From the NCBI GenBank assembly GCA_041674525.1, contig JBAYVN010000003.1, forward strand, positions 1 to 64,000: a stretch of DNA of 64,000 bases, written 5' to 3'. Origin of the DNA: SHYQ01 sp041674525 (GTDB lineage Bacteria; Chloroflexota; Dehalococcoidia; UBA2979). The first letter of the stretch is position 1; each line of letters opens with the position of its first letter. Below are positions 50,340 to 58,873 of the stretch, in pieces. The notes beneath the pieces are model-generated. The model was not told where the DNA came from. It saw only the letters and a list, made by a program, of their open reading frames with translations, and did no database searches. The position numbers and the translations under genes were made by a program.

Positions 50340-50783
50340 ATGCAGGCATGGATCAACGTGGGCTCCCCGCAGAACTTCGAGGTGCTGCGCGCGCGCGGCT
50401 TCGACGTGTCGCCCTTCAAGTCGTCGCGCCAGAAGCAATCCTCCGAGATGCGTCCCGGCGACCGCATCGTCTACTACCTGACGAAGGACGTGCTCTTCGG
50501 CGGCGTGGTGGAGGTCACGGGCGAGGCGTACGAGGACACTACGGACATCGGGCTCGCCTCGGAGGGCAAGCCCGGCGAGGACTACCCGTACCGCATCCCC
50601 ACCCGGCCGGTGGTGATCGCGAAGCCGGGGCAAGCCATCGACGTGCGTGAGATCACTGACCTCCTGGAGAAGACGCGCAACTTCGGTCCGAAGCGGCTCG
50701 GGATGTGCTTCCGCGGCAACCTCCACCGCATCTCCGAGGCGGACCTCCAGACCATCGAGGGGCTGCTGAAGCCGCGCGCGTAA
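50340..50783 (+). CDS. EVE domain protein
   Basis: 147 residues from an ATG with GAGAGGAG eight bases upstream. The PUA-like EVE fold is suggested by WINVGSPQNFEVLRARGF at the start, MRPGDRIVYYLTKDVLFGGVVEVTGEAYED in the middle (read as two strands) and PYRIPTRPVVI. EVE domains bind modified bases in DNA or RNA and occur in stand-alone and defence-linked proteins. No nuclease or methylase partner lies nearby, so a stand-alone housekeeping role is more likely here. Confidence 0.8.
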   Translation: MQAWINVGSPQNFEVLRARGFDVSPFKSSRQKQSSEMRPGDRIVYYLTKDVLFGGVVEVTGEAYEDTTDIGLASEGKPGEDYPYRIPTRPVVIAKPGQAIDVREITDLLEKTRNFGPKRLGMCFRGNLHRISEADLQTIEGLLKPRA

Positions 50784-50839
50784 CCCCCTCGCGCCCGATG
50801 CCGATCGCTTCCGGCGGCGCCGCGGGACAGGAGCAGCAG

Positions 50840-51253
50840 ATGCAAACCCCGCAGGACCAGCCCCGCCGTCTCACCCGCAACGTGCAGCGCCGCCTGGGCG
50901 GGGTGTGCGGCGGGCTGGCGGAGTACTTCGGGCTGGACCCGACGCTGGTGCGCGTGGGCTTCGTGCTGCTGGCGATCTTCAGCATGGGACTGGGCGGGGT
51001 GATCGCGTACGCGGTGCTGTGGGCGATCATGCCCGCCGCCGATCCGAACGCGCCGGTGCCCGCCCCGGGCGCCGGTACCGGCGGCAACGGCGCACTCCTC
51101 CTCGGCATCCTGCTCGTGCTCATCGGGGTGTCGATGGCGATCCCGCGCGCCGGGATCTTCTGGTGGATGACCTGGAGCATGATGCGCTTTGGCTGGCCTG
51201 CTGCGATCGTGCTCGCCGGAGTGCTGATCGTGCTGGCCTCACGGCGGCGCTAA
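50840..51253 (+). CDS. PspC domain membrane protein
   Basis: 137 residues from an ATG with AGGAG six bases upstream. The PspC domain is RRLTRNVQRRLGGVCGGLAEYF, read over residues 9-30, followed by the first membrane helix (FVLLAIFSMGLGGVIAYAVLW). Two more hydrophobic helices follow after a Gly/Pro linker. PspC proteins sense or respond to envelope stress; no pspA is in the window. Confidence 0.88.
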   Translation: MQTPQDQPRRLTRNVQRRLGGVCGGLAEYFGLDPTLVRVGFVLLAIFSMGLGGVIAYAVLWAIMPAADPNAPVPAPGAGTGGNGALLLGILLVLIGVSMAIPRAGIFWWMTWSMMRFGWPAAIVLAGVLIVLASRRR

Positions 51254-51302
51254 CGCCGCAGAACGAACTTCAGCGTCCGGTTCGCAGATCGCGAGGAACC
51301 CC

Positions 51303-51830
51303 ATGTCCGAGTCCGCCACCGCAGCGATGTACGCGCTGTACCTCGACCGCGTGATGAACAACTGTGTGCGCACGATCGAGGACCTGAGCGTCGAGGAGTT
51401 GAACCACCTCCCGCACGAGGTCGCCAACTCGATCGGCTTCGACGTGTGGCACATCGCGCGGACCGCCGACAACATCATCTACTTCGTGTTCGAGCGGGAG
51501 CAGCCGATCTGGCTGCGCGAGGGGTACGACGCGCGCTTTGCCCTGCCGAAGGTCGCGCAGGGCACCGGGATGCCGAACGAGGAGGCGCGCGCCCTCCACT
51601 TCCCGGATCCGGCGCTGTTCCTGGAGTACATCCGCACGCTGCGCGCGGCGAGCGTCGCGCGCGTCGAGGCGATGACGGACGAGTACCTCGCGACGCCGGT
51701 GCTGCTGCGGCCGTGGGGCGAGCTGCCGCGCACGCAGCACCTGCTGCAGATGCTCGTGCACAGCAACAGCCACCTCGGGAAGGCGTCGCTCGCGCGCACG
51801 CTCCTCGGGCACACCGACCTGGGCTTCTAG
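51303..51830 (+). CDS. DinB superfamily protein
   Basis: 175 residues from an ATG with GAGGAA upstream. It is a four-helix-bundle metal-binding protein of the DinB/YfiT type: FDVWHIARTADNIIYF carries the first histidine and HLLQMLVHSNSHLGKA the C-terminal HxxxH pair. Members act as thiol transferases or are of unknown function. A GNAT gene follows 14 bases later. Confidence 0.8.
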   Translation: MSESATAAMYALYLDRVMNNCVRTIEDLSVEELNHLPHEVANSIGFDVWHIARTADNIIYFVFEREQPIWLREGYDARFALPKVAQGTGMPNEEARALHFPDPALFLEYIRTLRAASVARVEAMTDEYLATPVLLRPWGELPRTQHLLQMLVHSNSHLGKASLARTLLGHTDLGF

Positions 51831-51844
51831 CGCCGCGATCCGCC

Positions 51845-52330
51845 GTGGAGATCCGCAGGCTGCGCGCCGACGAGGGCCTCGCATACCGCGCGGTGCGCCT
51901 GCGCGCGCTGGAGGCCGAGCCCGCCGCGTACGGTCAGACGCTCGCCGAGGCACTGGCCCACCCCGAGTCGCTGTGGCACGACCTGGCTGCCTCCGTGGCG
52001 GGCGACGGCGCGCGCGCCCTCTTCGTCCTCGATCGCGACGGGGATCTCGCCGGGACGCTGTACGCGGCCGTGAGCGAGGTGCCGCCGCACCTCGGATCGC
52101 TCGGGGCGATGTGGGTGGACCTCGATCTCCGCGCACAGGGCTGGGCCGACCGGTTGCTGGAGACCGCGCACGAGTGGGCGGCGCGCTGGGGCGCGCCGGG
52201 TGCGTCGCTCTGGGTGTCGTCCGGCAACGAGCGGGCGTGGCGCCTGTACGCCCGCCACGGGTACCAGCCGACCGGGAGCATCGAGCGCTGGGCGACCGGC
52301 GAGGCGATGGAGCTCTTCCGGCCGCTCTGA
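51845..52330 (+). CDS. GNAT N-acetyltransferase
   Basis: 161 residues from a GTG 14 bases after the DinB gene, with no clear ribosome binding site. IRRLRADEGLAYRAVRLRALEAEP and LGAMWVDLDLRAQGWADRLLE (motif A, with a degenerate acetyl-CoA loop) and NERAWRLYARHGYQPTG (motif B) define the family. Substrate unknown. The next 200 bases to the DUF255 gene hold no gene. Confidence 0.8.
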   Translation: MEIRRLRADEGLAYRAVRLRALEAEPAAYGQTLAEALAHPESLWHDLAASVAGDGARALFVLDRDGDLAGTLYAAVSEVPPHLGSLGAMWVDLDLRAQGWADRLLETAHEWAARWGAPGASLWVSSGNERAWRLYARHGYQPTGSIERWATGEAMELFRPL

Positions 52331-52533
52331 CGGCCCCGTGACACCGAAACCCCTCCCGCGCATCGGGGTCGTCCCGAGGGTGCAACGGGCGCGGAGTGTT
52401 AACCTCGATGCGGATGGTCGCGCCTCGAGATCAGGCAGCGTGACGAGGGCTGCGCGTTCGAGCGCGCGCCCGCGTCGAGGGCTGGAGGATCGACGAGTGA
52501 TGACCGGTGATGACCGGGGACGACGAGGATCGC

Positions 52534-54390
52534 ATGGCTGACGCCGGAGCGTTCCACTTCTCACCGCGGCCGAACCGGGCCGCCGATGTCCCGTGGCAGG
52601 AATGGGGGCCGGAGGCCTTCGCACGCGCGCGCCGCGAGGATCTTCCCGCGCTGCTCTCGATCTCCGGGACGTGGTGCCACTGGTGCCACGTCATGGACGA
52701 GACGACGTACTCCGATCAGCGCGTGATCGACCTGATCGCCCGCCGCTTCCTGCCGATCCGCGTGGACACGGACGAGCGGCCGGACGTGAACGCGCGCTAC
52801 AACGCCGGCGGCTGGCCCACAACCGCCTTCCTCACGCCCGACGGCGACGTCATCACCAGCGCCACCTACCTCGACCCTGAGCAGATGCTGGAGGCGCTGC
52901 ACGGCGTCCAGGAATCGTGGCTCGTGAGGCGCGATGGACTCACGCGCGAGATCGAGGCCGCCCGCGCCACGCGTGCCGCCGAGCGCGCCGCCGCGGCCGG
53001 GCGTCGCACCGCGGGCATGCTCACCCCCTCGATCCTCGATGTCGCGCTCGAGGTCCTCGACGCCGCGTACGACGCCGCGAATGGCGGCTTCCGCGAGGGT
53101 GCCGCCGACTCGCGGGCGGTCGCCCCGGAGACGCGCGCGCTGCTGCGCTTCCCCCACTCCGACGCCCTGCGCCTGTGGCGGTACGCGCACCACCGGCGCG
53201 GCACTCCCGGGGTGCTGGACCGTGCCGCATTCGTCCTGGACCGCATGATCGCGGGAGGCCTGTACGACGCGATCGACGGCGGGTTCTATCGCTACGCGAC
53301 GCGGCCCGACTGGTCACGCCCGCACGTCGAGAAGCTCGCCGCGGACCAGGGCGCGCTGCTGCTCGCCATCGCCGAGATCGCGATCTCGAGCGAGGAGGCG
53401 CGCGATCGCCTCACGGACGCGGCGGAGCGGACAGTCACGTACATCGGCCGCACGCTGGTCAACTCGCTGGGCGGGATCCTCCACTCGCAGGACGCAGACG
53501 AGCGGTACGCCGCGCTGGATGCCGAGGCCCGTGCCGCGGCGATCCCGCCCGCCGTCGACCGGCGCGTCTTCACCGCGTCGTGCGCGATCGCCGCGCGCGG
53601 GCTGATCGCCTGCGGCGTCGCGTGGGATCGCCGCGACTGGACCGAGCGCGGGCTGCGCGCGGTCGACTTCCTCGCGGCGCACATGCGTGGCGGCGAGGCG
53701 GGGATGTACCACGTGTGGGACGGTGGCGCGGGCGGCCTCGGACTGCTCGCCGACCAGGCGCACGCGATGCTCGCGTTCCTGCACGCGTACGAGGTCACCG
53801 GGCTGGAGAGCTACCTGGACGCGGCGCGCGCGCTCGCGCGGGCGCTGGAGCGCGGCTGGCGCGAGCCCGGGCGCGGATTCTGGGACACCGCCGAGGGGCA
53901 CGACGTCACGGCGCTCCTCGAGGAGCCGGTGATGCCGATCGCGGAGAACGTGGCGGCCGCGGAGGCCTTCCTCTGGCTCGGCCGCCTGACGCACGACGAG
54001 CGCCACCTGCAGACCGCGCTGGAGACGCTCGGCGCCTTCGCGACCGGCCTCGAGGCGCACGGGCTGGCGATCGCCGACTTCGCGCGCGTCGTGGACCGGC
54101 TGCTGACCGCGGAGCCGGAGCTGAAGATCGTCTCGGAGTGGCCCGCCGGCGAGCCGGACCGGGTCGCCGATCCGCTGTTCCGCGAGGCCCTGCGCCTGCC
54201 GCTGGCCGCCCGCACCGTGCAGCGACTGTCCTACCCGCAGGACGACCTGCTGATGCGCCAGCTGGGCCTGCCGCTGGATCGCACGCGCGTGGCCTACGTC
54301 TGCGTGGGGTCCGTCTGCTCGGCGCCGGTGACGCAGCCCGAAGCGCTGCGGAACGCGGTCGAGCAGGCTGCTGCTGCGCCGGCGTGGTAG
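52534..54390 (+). CDS. Thioredoxin-fold DUF255 / YyaL-type protein
   Basis: 618 residues from an ATG with GAGGA four bases upstream; a GTG at 52507 is an alternative start. The N-terminal thioredoxin-like domain has TWCHWCHVMDETTYSD (a CxxC in WCHWCHVM) and VDTDERPDVNARY. The C-terminal part is an (alpha/alpha)6 barrel typical of glycan-active folds (GLYDAIDGGFYRYATRPDW, HVEKLAADQGALL). Bacterial YyaL-type proteins are widespread; their enzymatic function is not established. The family usually runs about 650-700 residues, so this one is a little short. Confidence 0.9.
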   Translation: MADAGAFHFSPRPNRAADVPWQEWGPEAFARARREDLPALLSISGTWCHWCHVMDETTYSDQRVIDLIARRFLPIRVDTDERPDVNARYNAGGWPTTAFLTPDGDVITSATYLDPEQMLEALHGVQESWLVRRDGLTREIEAARATRAAERAAAAGRRTAGMLTPSILDVALEVLDAAYDAANGGFREGAADSRAVAPETRALLRFPHSDALRLWRYAHHRRGTPGVLDRAAFVLDRMIAGGLYDAIDGGFYRYATRPDWSRPHVEKLAADQGALLLAIAEIAISSEEARDRLTDAAERTVTYIGRTLVNSLGGILHSQDADERYAALDAEARAAAIPPAVDRRVFTASCAIAARGLIACGVAWDRRDWTERGLRAVDFLAAHMRGGEAGMYHVWDGGAGGLGLLADQAHAMLAFLHAYEVTGLESYLDAARALARALERGWREPGRGFWDTAEGHDVTALLEEPVMPIAENVAAAEAFLWLGRLTHDERHLQTALETLGAFATGLEAHGLAIADFARVVDRLLTAEPELKIVSEWPAGEPDRVADPLFREALRLPLAARTVQRLSYPQDDLLMRQLGLPLDRTRVAYVCVGSVCSAPVTQPEALRNAVEQAAAAPAW

Positions 54391-54406
54391 CCCGCGGCCG
54401 GGCCGG

Positions 54407-54937
54407 CTAAGGCTCCGCGAGCCCGGTGACCTGTGGCCGGCCGGGGGGGCGCAGCGCGTCGTGCACGCGCTGGATGCGCCACATGGCGTCCAGGTCGCGC
54501 TCGTTCATCTCCTGCACCCACTGCATCACGGGCACCTCGCCGCGGAAGGGGTGGATGCCGACGTGATTCCACGAGGTGCCGGCGCTCTCCAGCAGCCACA
54601 CCGTCTCGTCGCGCAGCGTCGCGAAGTCCCACAGCAGATCGGCGGGGTCGGCCCGGCGGTAGGCACCGTCCTGCACCTGCGCGATCGCGCGGCGCTCCCC
54701 GATCCGCGATCCATCCACGCGCAGCATCGCCTCCAGCGCGCGGAGATCCTCGCGTTCGCTGTCGCGGAGGTAGCCGATGATCTCGGTGACGCTCCACTCC
54801 TCGTCAGGGGCTACGCGAGCGAGATCGCGCTCGTCCATGCGCGAGGCGAGGCGGGTGATGCGGTGCCCGATCTCCCGCAGCGCCTTGACCAGGTACCGGC
54901 GGCGATCTCCGTACTGGGCGTTGAGGTACTGAGGCAT
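54407..54937 (-). CDS. DinB-like protein
   Basis: 176 residues from the ATG at 54937; an ATG 13 codons upstream is possible and neither has a strong ribosome binding site. A four-helix bundle is predicted: DRRRYLVKALREIGHRITRL, EEWSVTEIIGYLRDSEREDL and VMQWVQEMNERDLDAMWRIQ. The usual histidine of the second helix (WSxxEILxHL) is replaced by tyrosine in EIIGYLRD, so the metal site is probably degenerate. Convergent with the DUF255 gene. Confidence 0.65.
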   Translation of the reverse strand: MPQYLNAQYGDRRRYLVKALREIGHRITRLASRMDERDLARVAPDEEWSVTEIIGYLRDSEREDLRALEAMLRVDGSRIGERRAIAQVQDGAYRRADPADLLWDFATLRDETVWLLESAGTSWNHVGIHPFRGEVPVMQWVQEMNERDLDAMWRIQRVHDALRPPGRPQVTGLAEP

Positions 54938-55036
54938 CGTGCGCCCATCGTGGCACAGCGTTCCGGTGTTGCCCATCGCCCGCGCCAGAATTTCCAGCGC
55001 TCAGGCGGCAGAATTGCGCGCCGCCCGGCAACGCCG

Positions 55037-55065
55037 TTGACCGAGGGATGCACGGCGCTGACGAT
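55037..55065 (+). promoter_or_regulatory. Promoter TTGACC-N17-GACGAT for the 277-residue membrane protein
   Basis: TTGACC (55037-55042), exactly 17 bases, then GACGAT (55060-55065) and six bases to the ATG at 55072. Identical architecture and -10 to the zur promoter at 58839. Confidence 0.65.
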
Positions 55066-55071
55066 GGCCGG

Positions 55072-55905
55072 ATGAGCGCCGCCTCCCTCCCGTACACGGT
55101 CCTCGTCCTGCTCGTCGAGATCGCCGTGGGCGGGCTGGCGATGGTCACCGTCTTCGATGCGCGGCGGCAGGTGACGCCCGGCTACGTGAAGGCCGGCGCC
55201 CTGACCGTGCTCCCCCTGGCGCTGCTCGCCGGGTGGACGTACCTCAGCCTCGCACGCGCGGACGAGATCGAGGGATACCCCCTGGCGTCCACCTGGTTCC
55301 GCCCGCTCGGCATCGCGCTTGCGACGTTCGTGGTGGTCGACGCCGCGCACACCGTCGCCGCGATGGTCGAGCACCACCGGCTCGCGGTCGCGCTCGGCGC
55401 GGTGGGGAGCGCGGCCGGTTGCGGCGCGCTCCTCGTGCTCGCGGCGCTGCTCGGCGCCCCGGCGTGGTCGCTGCCCGGGATGCTGCTGAGCCTGCTCGCC
55501 GCGTCCGCCGTGCTCGGCTCCGCGCTGATGGCGATGATGTGGGGGCACTGGTACCTGACCTCCGGCCGCCTCCCCAAGGAGCCGATGGAGCAGATGGCGC
55601 TGGTGCTGCTGGTGGCGCTGATGCTGCAGGTCCTGTCGTTCGCCCTCGGAGTGGTGCTTCCGCCGCGCGCGGTGCCCGAGGGGGCCGGGGCGCTCGGCGT
55701 CGCGCTGGGGGCGAACCCGGCGTTCTGGCTGCGCGCCGGCGTCGGCCTCGCCTTCCCGCTGGTGGTGGCCGCGCTCGCGTGGAAGGCCGCCACCATCCGC
55801 GGGATGATGTCGGCCACGGGCCTCCTCTACATCGCCCTGGGCCTGCTGCTCGCGGGCGAGGTGCTCGCGCGGGGCCTGCTCTTCACGACCGGATCGGTGG
55901 TCTAG
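55072..55905 (+). CDS. Polytopic membrane protein of unknown function
   Basis: 277 residues from the ATG at 55072, chosen because a TTGACC-N17-GACGAT promoter ends six bases before it. About eight membrane helices (LVLLVEIAVGGLAMVTVF first). Several histidines sit near helix ends: VVDAAHTVAAMVEHHRL and MMWGHWYLTSGRLPKEPM. These could be heme or metal ligands, but no cytochrome genes are near, so that is a guess. I do not recognise the family. Confidence 0.7.
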   Translation: MSAASLPYTVLVLLVEIAVGGLAMVTVFDARRQVTPGYVKAGALTVLPLALLAGWTYLSLARADEIEGYPLASTWFRPLGIALATFVVVDAAHTVAAMVEHHRLAVALGAVGSAAGCGALLVLAALLGAPAWSLPGMLLSLLAASAVLGSALMAMMWGHWYLTSGRLPKEPMEQMALVLLVALMLQVLSFALGVVLPPRAVPEGAGALGVALGANPAFWLRAGVGLAFPLVVAALAWKAATIRGMMSATGLLYIALGLLLAGEVLARGLLFTTGSVV

Positions 55906-55974
55906 CCGCACCCCGTTTCCGGCAGGATTCGCGTACTTCGTGCTCGCGGGCACACATAAATGGTGCGGCATCCT

Positions 55975-55980
55975 TATCAT
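55975..55980 (+). promoter_or_regulatory. -10-like TATCAT before the ECF sigma gene
   Basis: TATCAT 45 bases before the sigma-factor start, in an AT-richer patch. No -35 was recognised; an ECF-type promoter with a different -10 is also possible. Confidence 0.35.
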
Positions 55981-56024
55981 TGGCGTCAGCGGTCCATCAC
56001 CTGCGCTCCCCGCGGAGGGTCTTC

Positions 56025-56741
56025 ATGGTCGATGCGCCTCTCCCGTCCCCCGATCCCGCGATGGGTGGTGCGGCGGCGTCCTCGCGAATCCGTGCGGGCG
56101 CGCGAGACGTATCGAAGAGTGGCAGGCGATCGAGTCCGCGCGCGAACGCGACGACGGCGACTGACGCCGAGCTGATGGCCGCCATCGGGACTGGCGATCT
56201 CGCCGCGCTGGAGTCGCTCTACGACCGCTACTCCACGCTGGTGTACTCCGTCAGCCTGCGGGTGCTGCGCGACACGCACCTCGCCGAGGACGTCGTGCAG
56301 GAGGTGTTCCTCCGCCTGTGGCGGCAGCCCTCCTCGTACGACCCCGCGCGAGGGCGGTTCATCAGCTGGCTGATGTCCGTCACGCGCAACCGCTCGCTGG
56401 ACGAGCTGCGGCGGGTGACGCGGCGCATGCGATCCGAGGAGGCGGAGGACGACGACCGGGGGCACGAGATCGCGGCGGTCGGGCATCTGGACGATCCCCA
56501 GGTCGAGCTGACCATGGCGGAGGTGCGCACCGCCGTCCGCGCGGCCATGACGAGGCTGCCCCCGGCGCAGCGACAGGTGATCGAGTTGGCGTACTTCGAG
56601 GGCCTCACGCACGTGGAGATCGCCGGGCGCACGGGTGACCCGCTGGGAACCGTGAAGACGCGCGTCCGCCTGGGGATGCGCAAGCTCCGCGAATCGCTGG
56701 CCGAGTTCGCGGGGTGGGAAGCAGATCGGGGCATGCGGTGA
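56025..56741 (+). CDS. ECF sigma factor
   Basis: 238 residues from an ATG with GGAGGG five bases upstream. About 45 disordered residues precede region 2 (LYDRYSTLVYSVSLRVL, AEDVVQEVFLRLWRQP, SWLMSVTRNRSLDELRR) and region 4 (LPPAQRQVIELAYFEGLTHVEIAGRTG then LGTVKTRVRLGMRKLRE). The order and the RskA-type partner downstream resemble the SigK group. The stop overlaps the anti-sigma start (GTGA), which supports coupled, stoichiometric synthesis. Confidence 0.93.
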   Translation: MVDAPLPSPDPAMGGAAASSRIRAGARDVSKSGRRSSPRANATTATDAELMAAIGTGDLAALESLYDRYSTLVYSVSLRVLRDTHLAEDVVQEVFLRLWRQPSSYDPARGRFISWLMSVTRNRSLDELRRVTRRMRSEEAEDDDRGHEIAAVGHLDDPQVELTMAEVRTAVRAAMTRLPPAQRQVIELAYFEGLTHVEIAGRTGDPLGTVKTRVRLGMRKLRESLAEFAGWEADRGMR

Positions 56742-57586
56742 CGCCGGAAGAGCGCGAGGAACTGCTGGCGAGCCACGCGCTCGGCACGCTCAGCGCGCCC
56801 GACGCCGCCGATGCCGAGCGCCTGATGCGGAGCGATAGCGACGCGGCCGCGCAGTACCACGCGTACCGCGAGATCGCGGACCTGATCGCGCTCTCCGCCC
56901 CGCTGCGGCGCGCCGAGCCCGCGCTGCGGGCACGCGTTATCGCGGCCGCTCGCCGCAGCCGATCGCGGCGGCCTCGGTTCTCCACGCGGCAGCTCCCGGT
57001 GCTCGCGCTGGCGGCGGCGCTCGCCCTCGTCACGATCTGGGCCGCGACGCTCCAGTTCTCGCTCGCCCAGTTGCGGGACCAGACCTCGTCGCTGAGCGCG
57101 GTCGTCGAGTCGGACGCGAAGCGCCTCGATCGGCTGGCGGGCGCGGCCAGCGGGGTGCAGGAGGCGCGCACGCTGAGCCTGCAGCTGAACTCCGCGCTCA
57201 AGGACGAGCAGGCGGTCCAAGCGGTCCAGGCCGATCCGAAGGCCGTGGTCACCGCCCTGGAGCCCACCCCGGCCAGCCACGGCGCCGCCGGTGCATACAT
57301 GTCCAGCGAGGCGGCCGGCGCGAGCGTGATCCTGCTGCGCAACCTCCCCACGCTTCCGCTGGGTGGTGCCTACCGCGTGTGGCTCGAGGATCCGCTGTCG
57401 CAGCTCACGCTGGCGGCGTCATTCGTTCCGGACAGCGAGATGGGCGCCCGCGTGGCGTTGCAACGCGACGTGCGTCTGGAGGCGGTGCGCATCTACGTCG
57501 TGGCCACGAGCCGCGCCGACGACCCTTCCGCCACCGGCCCGGTGGTGCTGATGGCGACGCTCCCGAAGCGCGCCACCACGCCGTAA
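56738..57586 (+). CDS. RskA-type anti-sigma factor
   Basis: 282 residues from a GTG overlapping the sigma stop. The cytoplasmic N-terminus (EEREELLASHALGTLSAPDAADAERLM) is the anti-sigma domain; the zinc HxxxCxxC motif is absent, as in RskA. One membrane helix at about 85-105 (LPVLALAAALALVTIWAATL) leads to a coiled coil and an external RskA domain (LLRNLPTLPLGGAYRVWLED). It should hold the sigma factor until a membrane signal triggers proteolysis. Confidence 0.9.
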   Translation: MTPEEREELLASHALGTLSAPDAADAERLMRSDSDAAAQYHAYREIADLIALSAPLRRAEPALRARVIAAARRSRSRRPRFSTRQLPVLALAAALALVTIWAATLQFSLAQLRDQTSSLSAVVESDAKRLDRLAGAASGVQEARTLSLQLNSALKDEQAVQAVQADPKAVVTALEPTPASHGAAGAYMSSEAAGASVILLRNLPTLPLGGAYRVWLEDPLSQLTLAASFVPDSEMGARVALQRDVRLEAVRIYVVATSRADDPSATGPVVLMATLPKRATTP

Positions 57587-57662
57587 CCGCCCAACGGAGC
57601 GCCCCAACAGCCCGGAAGAGCGCCTCCACAGGCCGCAGCCGTGCCGCGGGAGCAAGTGAGCG

Positions 57663-58817
57663 CTAGCGGACCGCCTCGATCGGCTCGGCAACCGCCTCGG
57701 GGACCGACTTCCGCCGGACCAGGTGGCTCTCCGCGAACGACTCCTCCGGCGTGAACCCGCGCAGCCGCCGGTCGAGGTACCAGAACTCCTCGCGCAGGAT
57801 CGCGGTGACCGGGACGACGGTGACCAGGCCGATGAATCCCCAGACGGCGCCGCCGATCACCAGCAGCAGGATCACCATCGCGGGGTGCATGTCCAGCGCC
57901 TCGCCCTGGATGCGGGGGACCAGGAGGTTGTTCTCCAACTGCTGCACCATGAAGTAGGCCAGCGCGACCCACGGCAGCATGCTCGGGTTCGTGGCGGCGA
58001 TCAGGATGAGCCCCGGGATCGCCCCCAGCCACGGCCCGATGATCGGAATCAGCTCGGTCACGCCGGCCCACACGCCGAGGCCCAGCGACAGGTCGACCCC
58101 CAGCAGCGCCATCAGCACGCCCACCGCCAGGCCCACCACCACGCCGAGGAAGATCTGCGCGCGCAGGTATCGCCCCAGCAGGCGGTCGGCCAGCGTCAGC
58201 ATCATGCGCACGTCCTCGCGAACCTCCGCGGGCGCTGCGCCCACCACGGTCCGCCCGAGGTGCCGGTCGCGCATCGCGTAGAACATGAAGAACGGCACGA
58301 CCACGAAGCCGAACAGGAAGCCCAGGGTGCTGGTGACCGTCGCCACCGTGCCCTGCACCGCGCGGCCGAGCAGGGCCGCCAGCATGGACGTCCCCTGCTC
58401 GGCGAGCCTGCCGAGGCGGTCCTGGATCTCCGGTGGCGTGCGCCGCTGGTACTCGTGCAGCAGGCCCACGGTCTGCTCCCGCGCGGCATCGGTGATCGCG
58501 GGCAACTGGTCGATGAAGTGCGCGACCTGCTCGACGGCGACCGGAACCAGGGTGACCGCGAGCGCGGAGAGCGCGCCGAAGAACACGAGGTAGATCAGTA
58601 GCACCACGAGGCCTCGACGCCACGACTCGTGATTTGGCTGCTTCAGGGGGATCAGCCACAGCAGCCGGTCGACCAGCGGGGCGAGGGCGTACGAGATCAG
58701 CGCCCCGATCGCGAAGGGGATCAGCGCATAGAGCGCCTGGAAGGCGATCACGCAGACGAATGCCGAGGTTCCGACCCAGAGTGCCAACCGTGCGCGTGGT
58801 GCGATCATGAGACGCAT
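57663..58817 (-). CDS. AI-2E family transporter
   Basis: 384 residues, an eight-helix membrane protein. Family marks are FAIGALISYALAPLVDRL, the long periplasmic or cytoplasmic loop with PPEIQDRLGRLAEQG, and GVTELIPIIGPWLGAIPG near the middle. YFMVQQLENNLLVPRIQG and GFIGLVTVVPVTAILRE near the end are also typical. Members export autoinducer-2 or act as cation/proton antiporters; which one cannot be told. Divergent from zur. Confidence 0.9.
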   Translation of the reverse strand: MRLMIAPRARLALWVGTSAFVCVIAFQALYALIPFAIGALISYALAPLVDRLLWLIPLKQPNHESWRRGLVVLLIYLVFFGALSALAVTLVPVAVEQVAHFIDQLPAITDAAREQTVGLLHEYQRRTPPEIQDRLGRLAEQGTSMLAALLGRAVQGTVATVTSTLGFLFGFVVVPFFMFYAMRDRHLGRTVVGAAPAEVREDVRMMLTLADRLLGRYLRAQIFLGVVVGLAVGVLMALLGVDLSLGLGVWAGVTELIPIIGPWLGAIPGLILIAATNPSMLPWVALAYFMVQQLENNLLVPRIQGEALDMHPAMVILLLVIGGAVWGFIGLVTVVPVTAILREEFWYLDRRLRGFTPEESFAESHLVRRKSVPEAVAEPIEAVR

Positions 58818-58838
58818 TCTGCCTGTTCTCCCCCTTCG

Positions 58839-58867
58839 TTGACAGGCCCCGGCGTTCGCCTGACGAT
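58839..58867 (+). promoter_or_regulatory. zur promoter TTGACA-N17-GACGAT
   Basis: Perfect -35 TTGACA (58839-58844), 17 bases, -10 GACGAT (58862-58867), then six bases to the ATG. Transcription would start at or next to the start codon. The same -35/-10 pair and spacing occur before the gene at 55072. Confidence 0.75.
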
Positions 58868-58873
58868 CGGTTC

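Noticed and set aside
50340..50783. EVE domain protein as part of a defence system
   Set aside because: No restriction, methylase or helicase gene is adjacent; neighbours are housekeeping genes.
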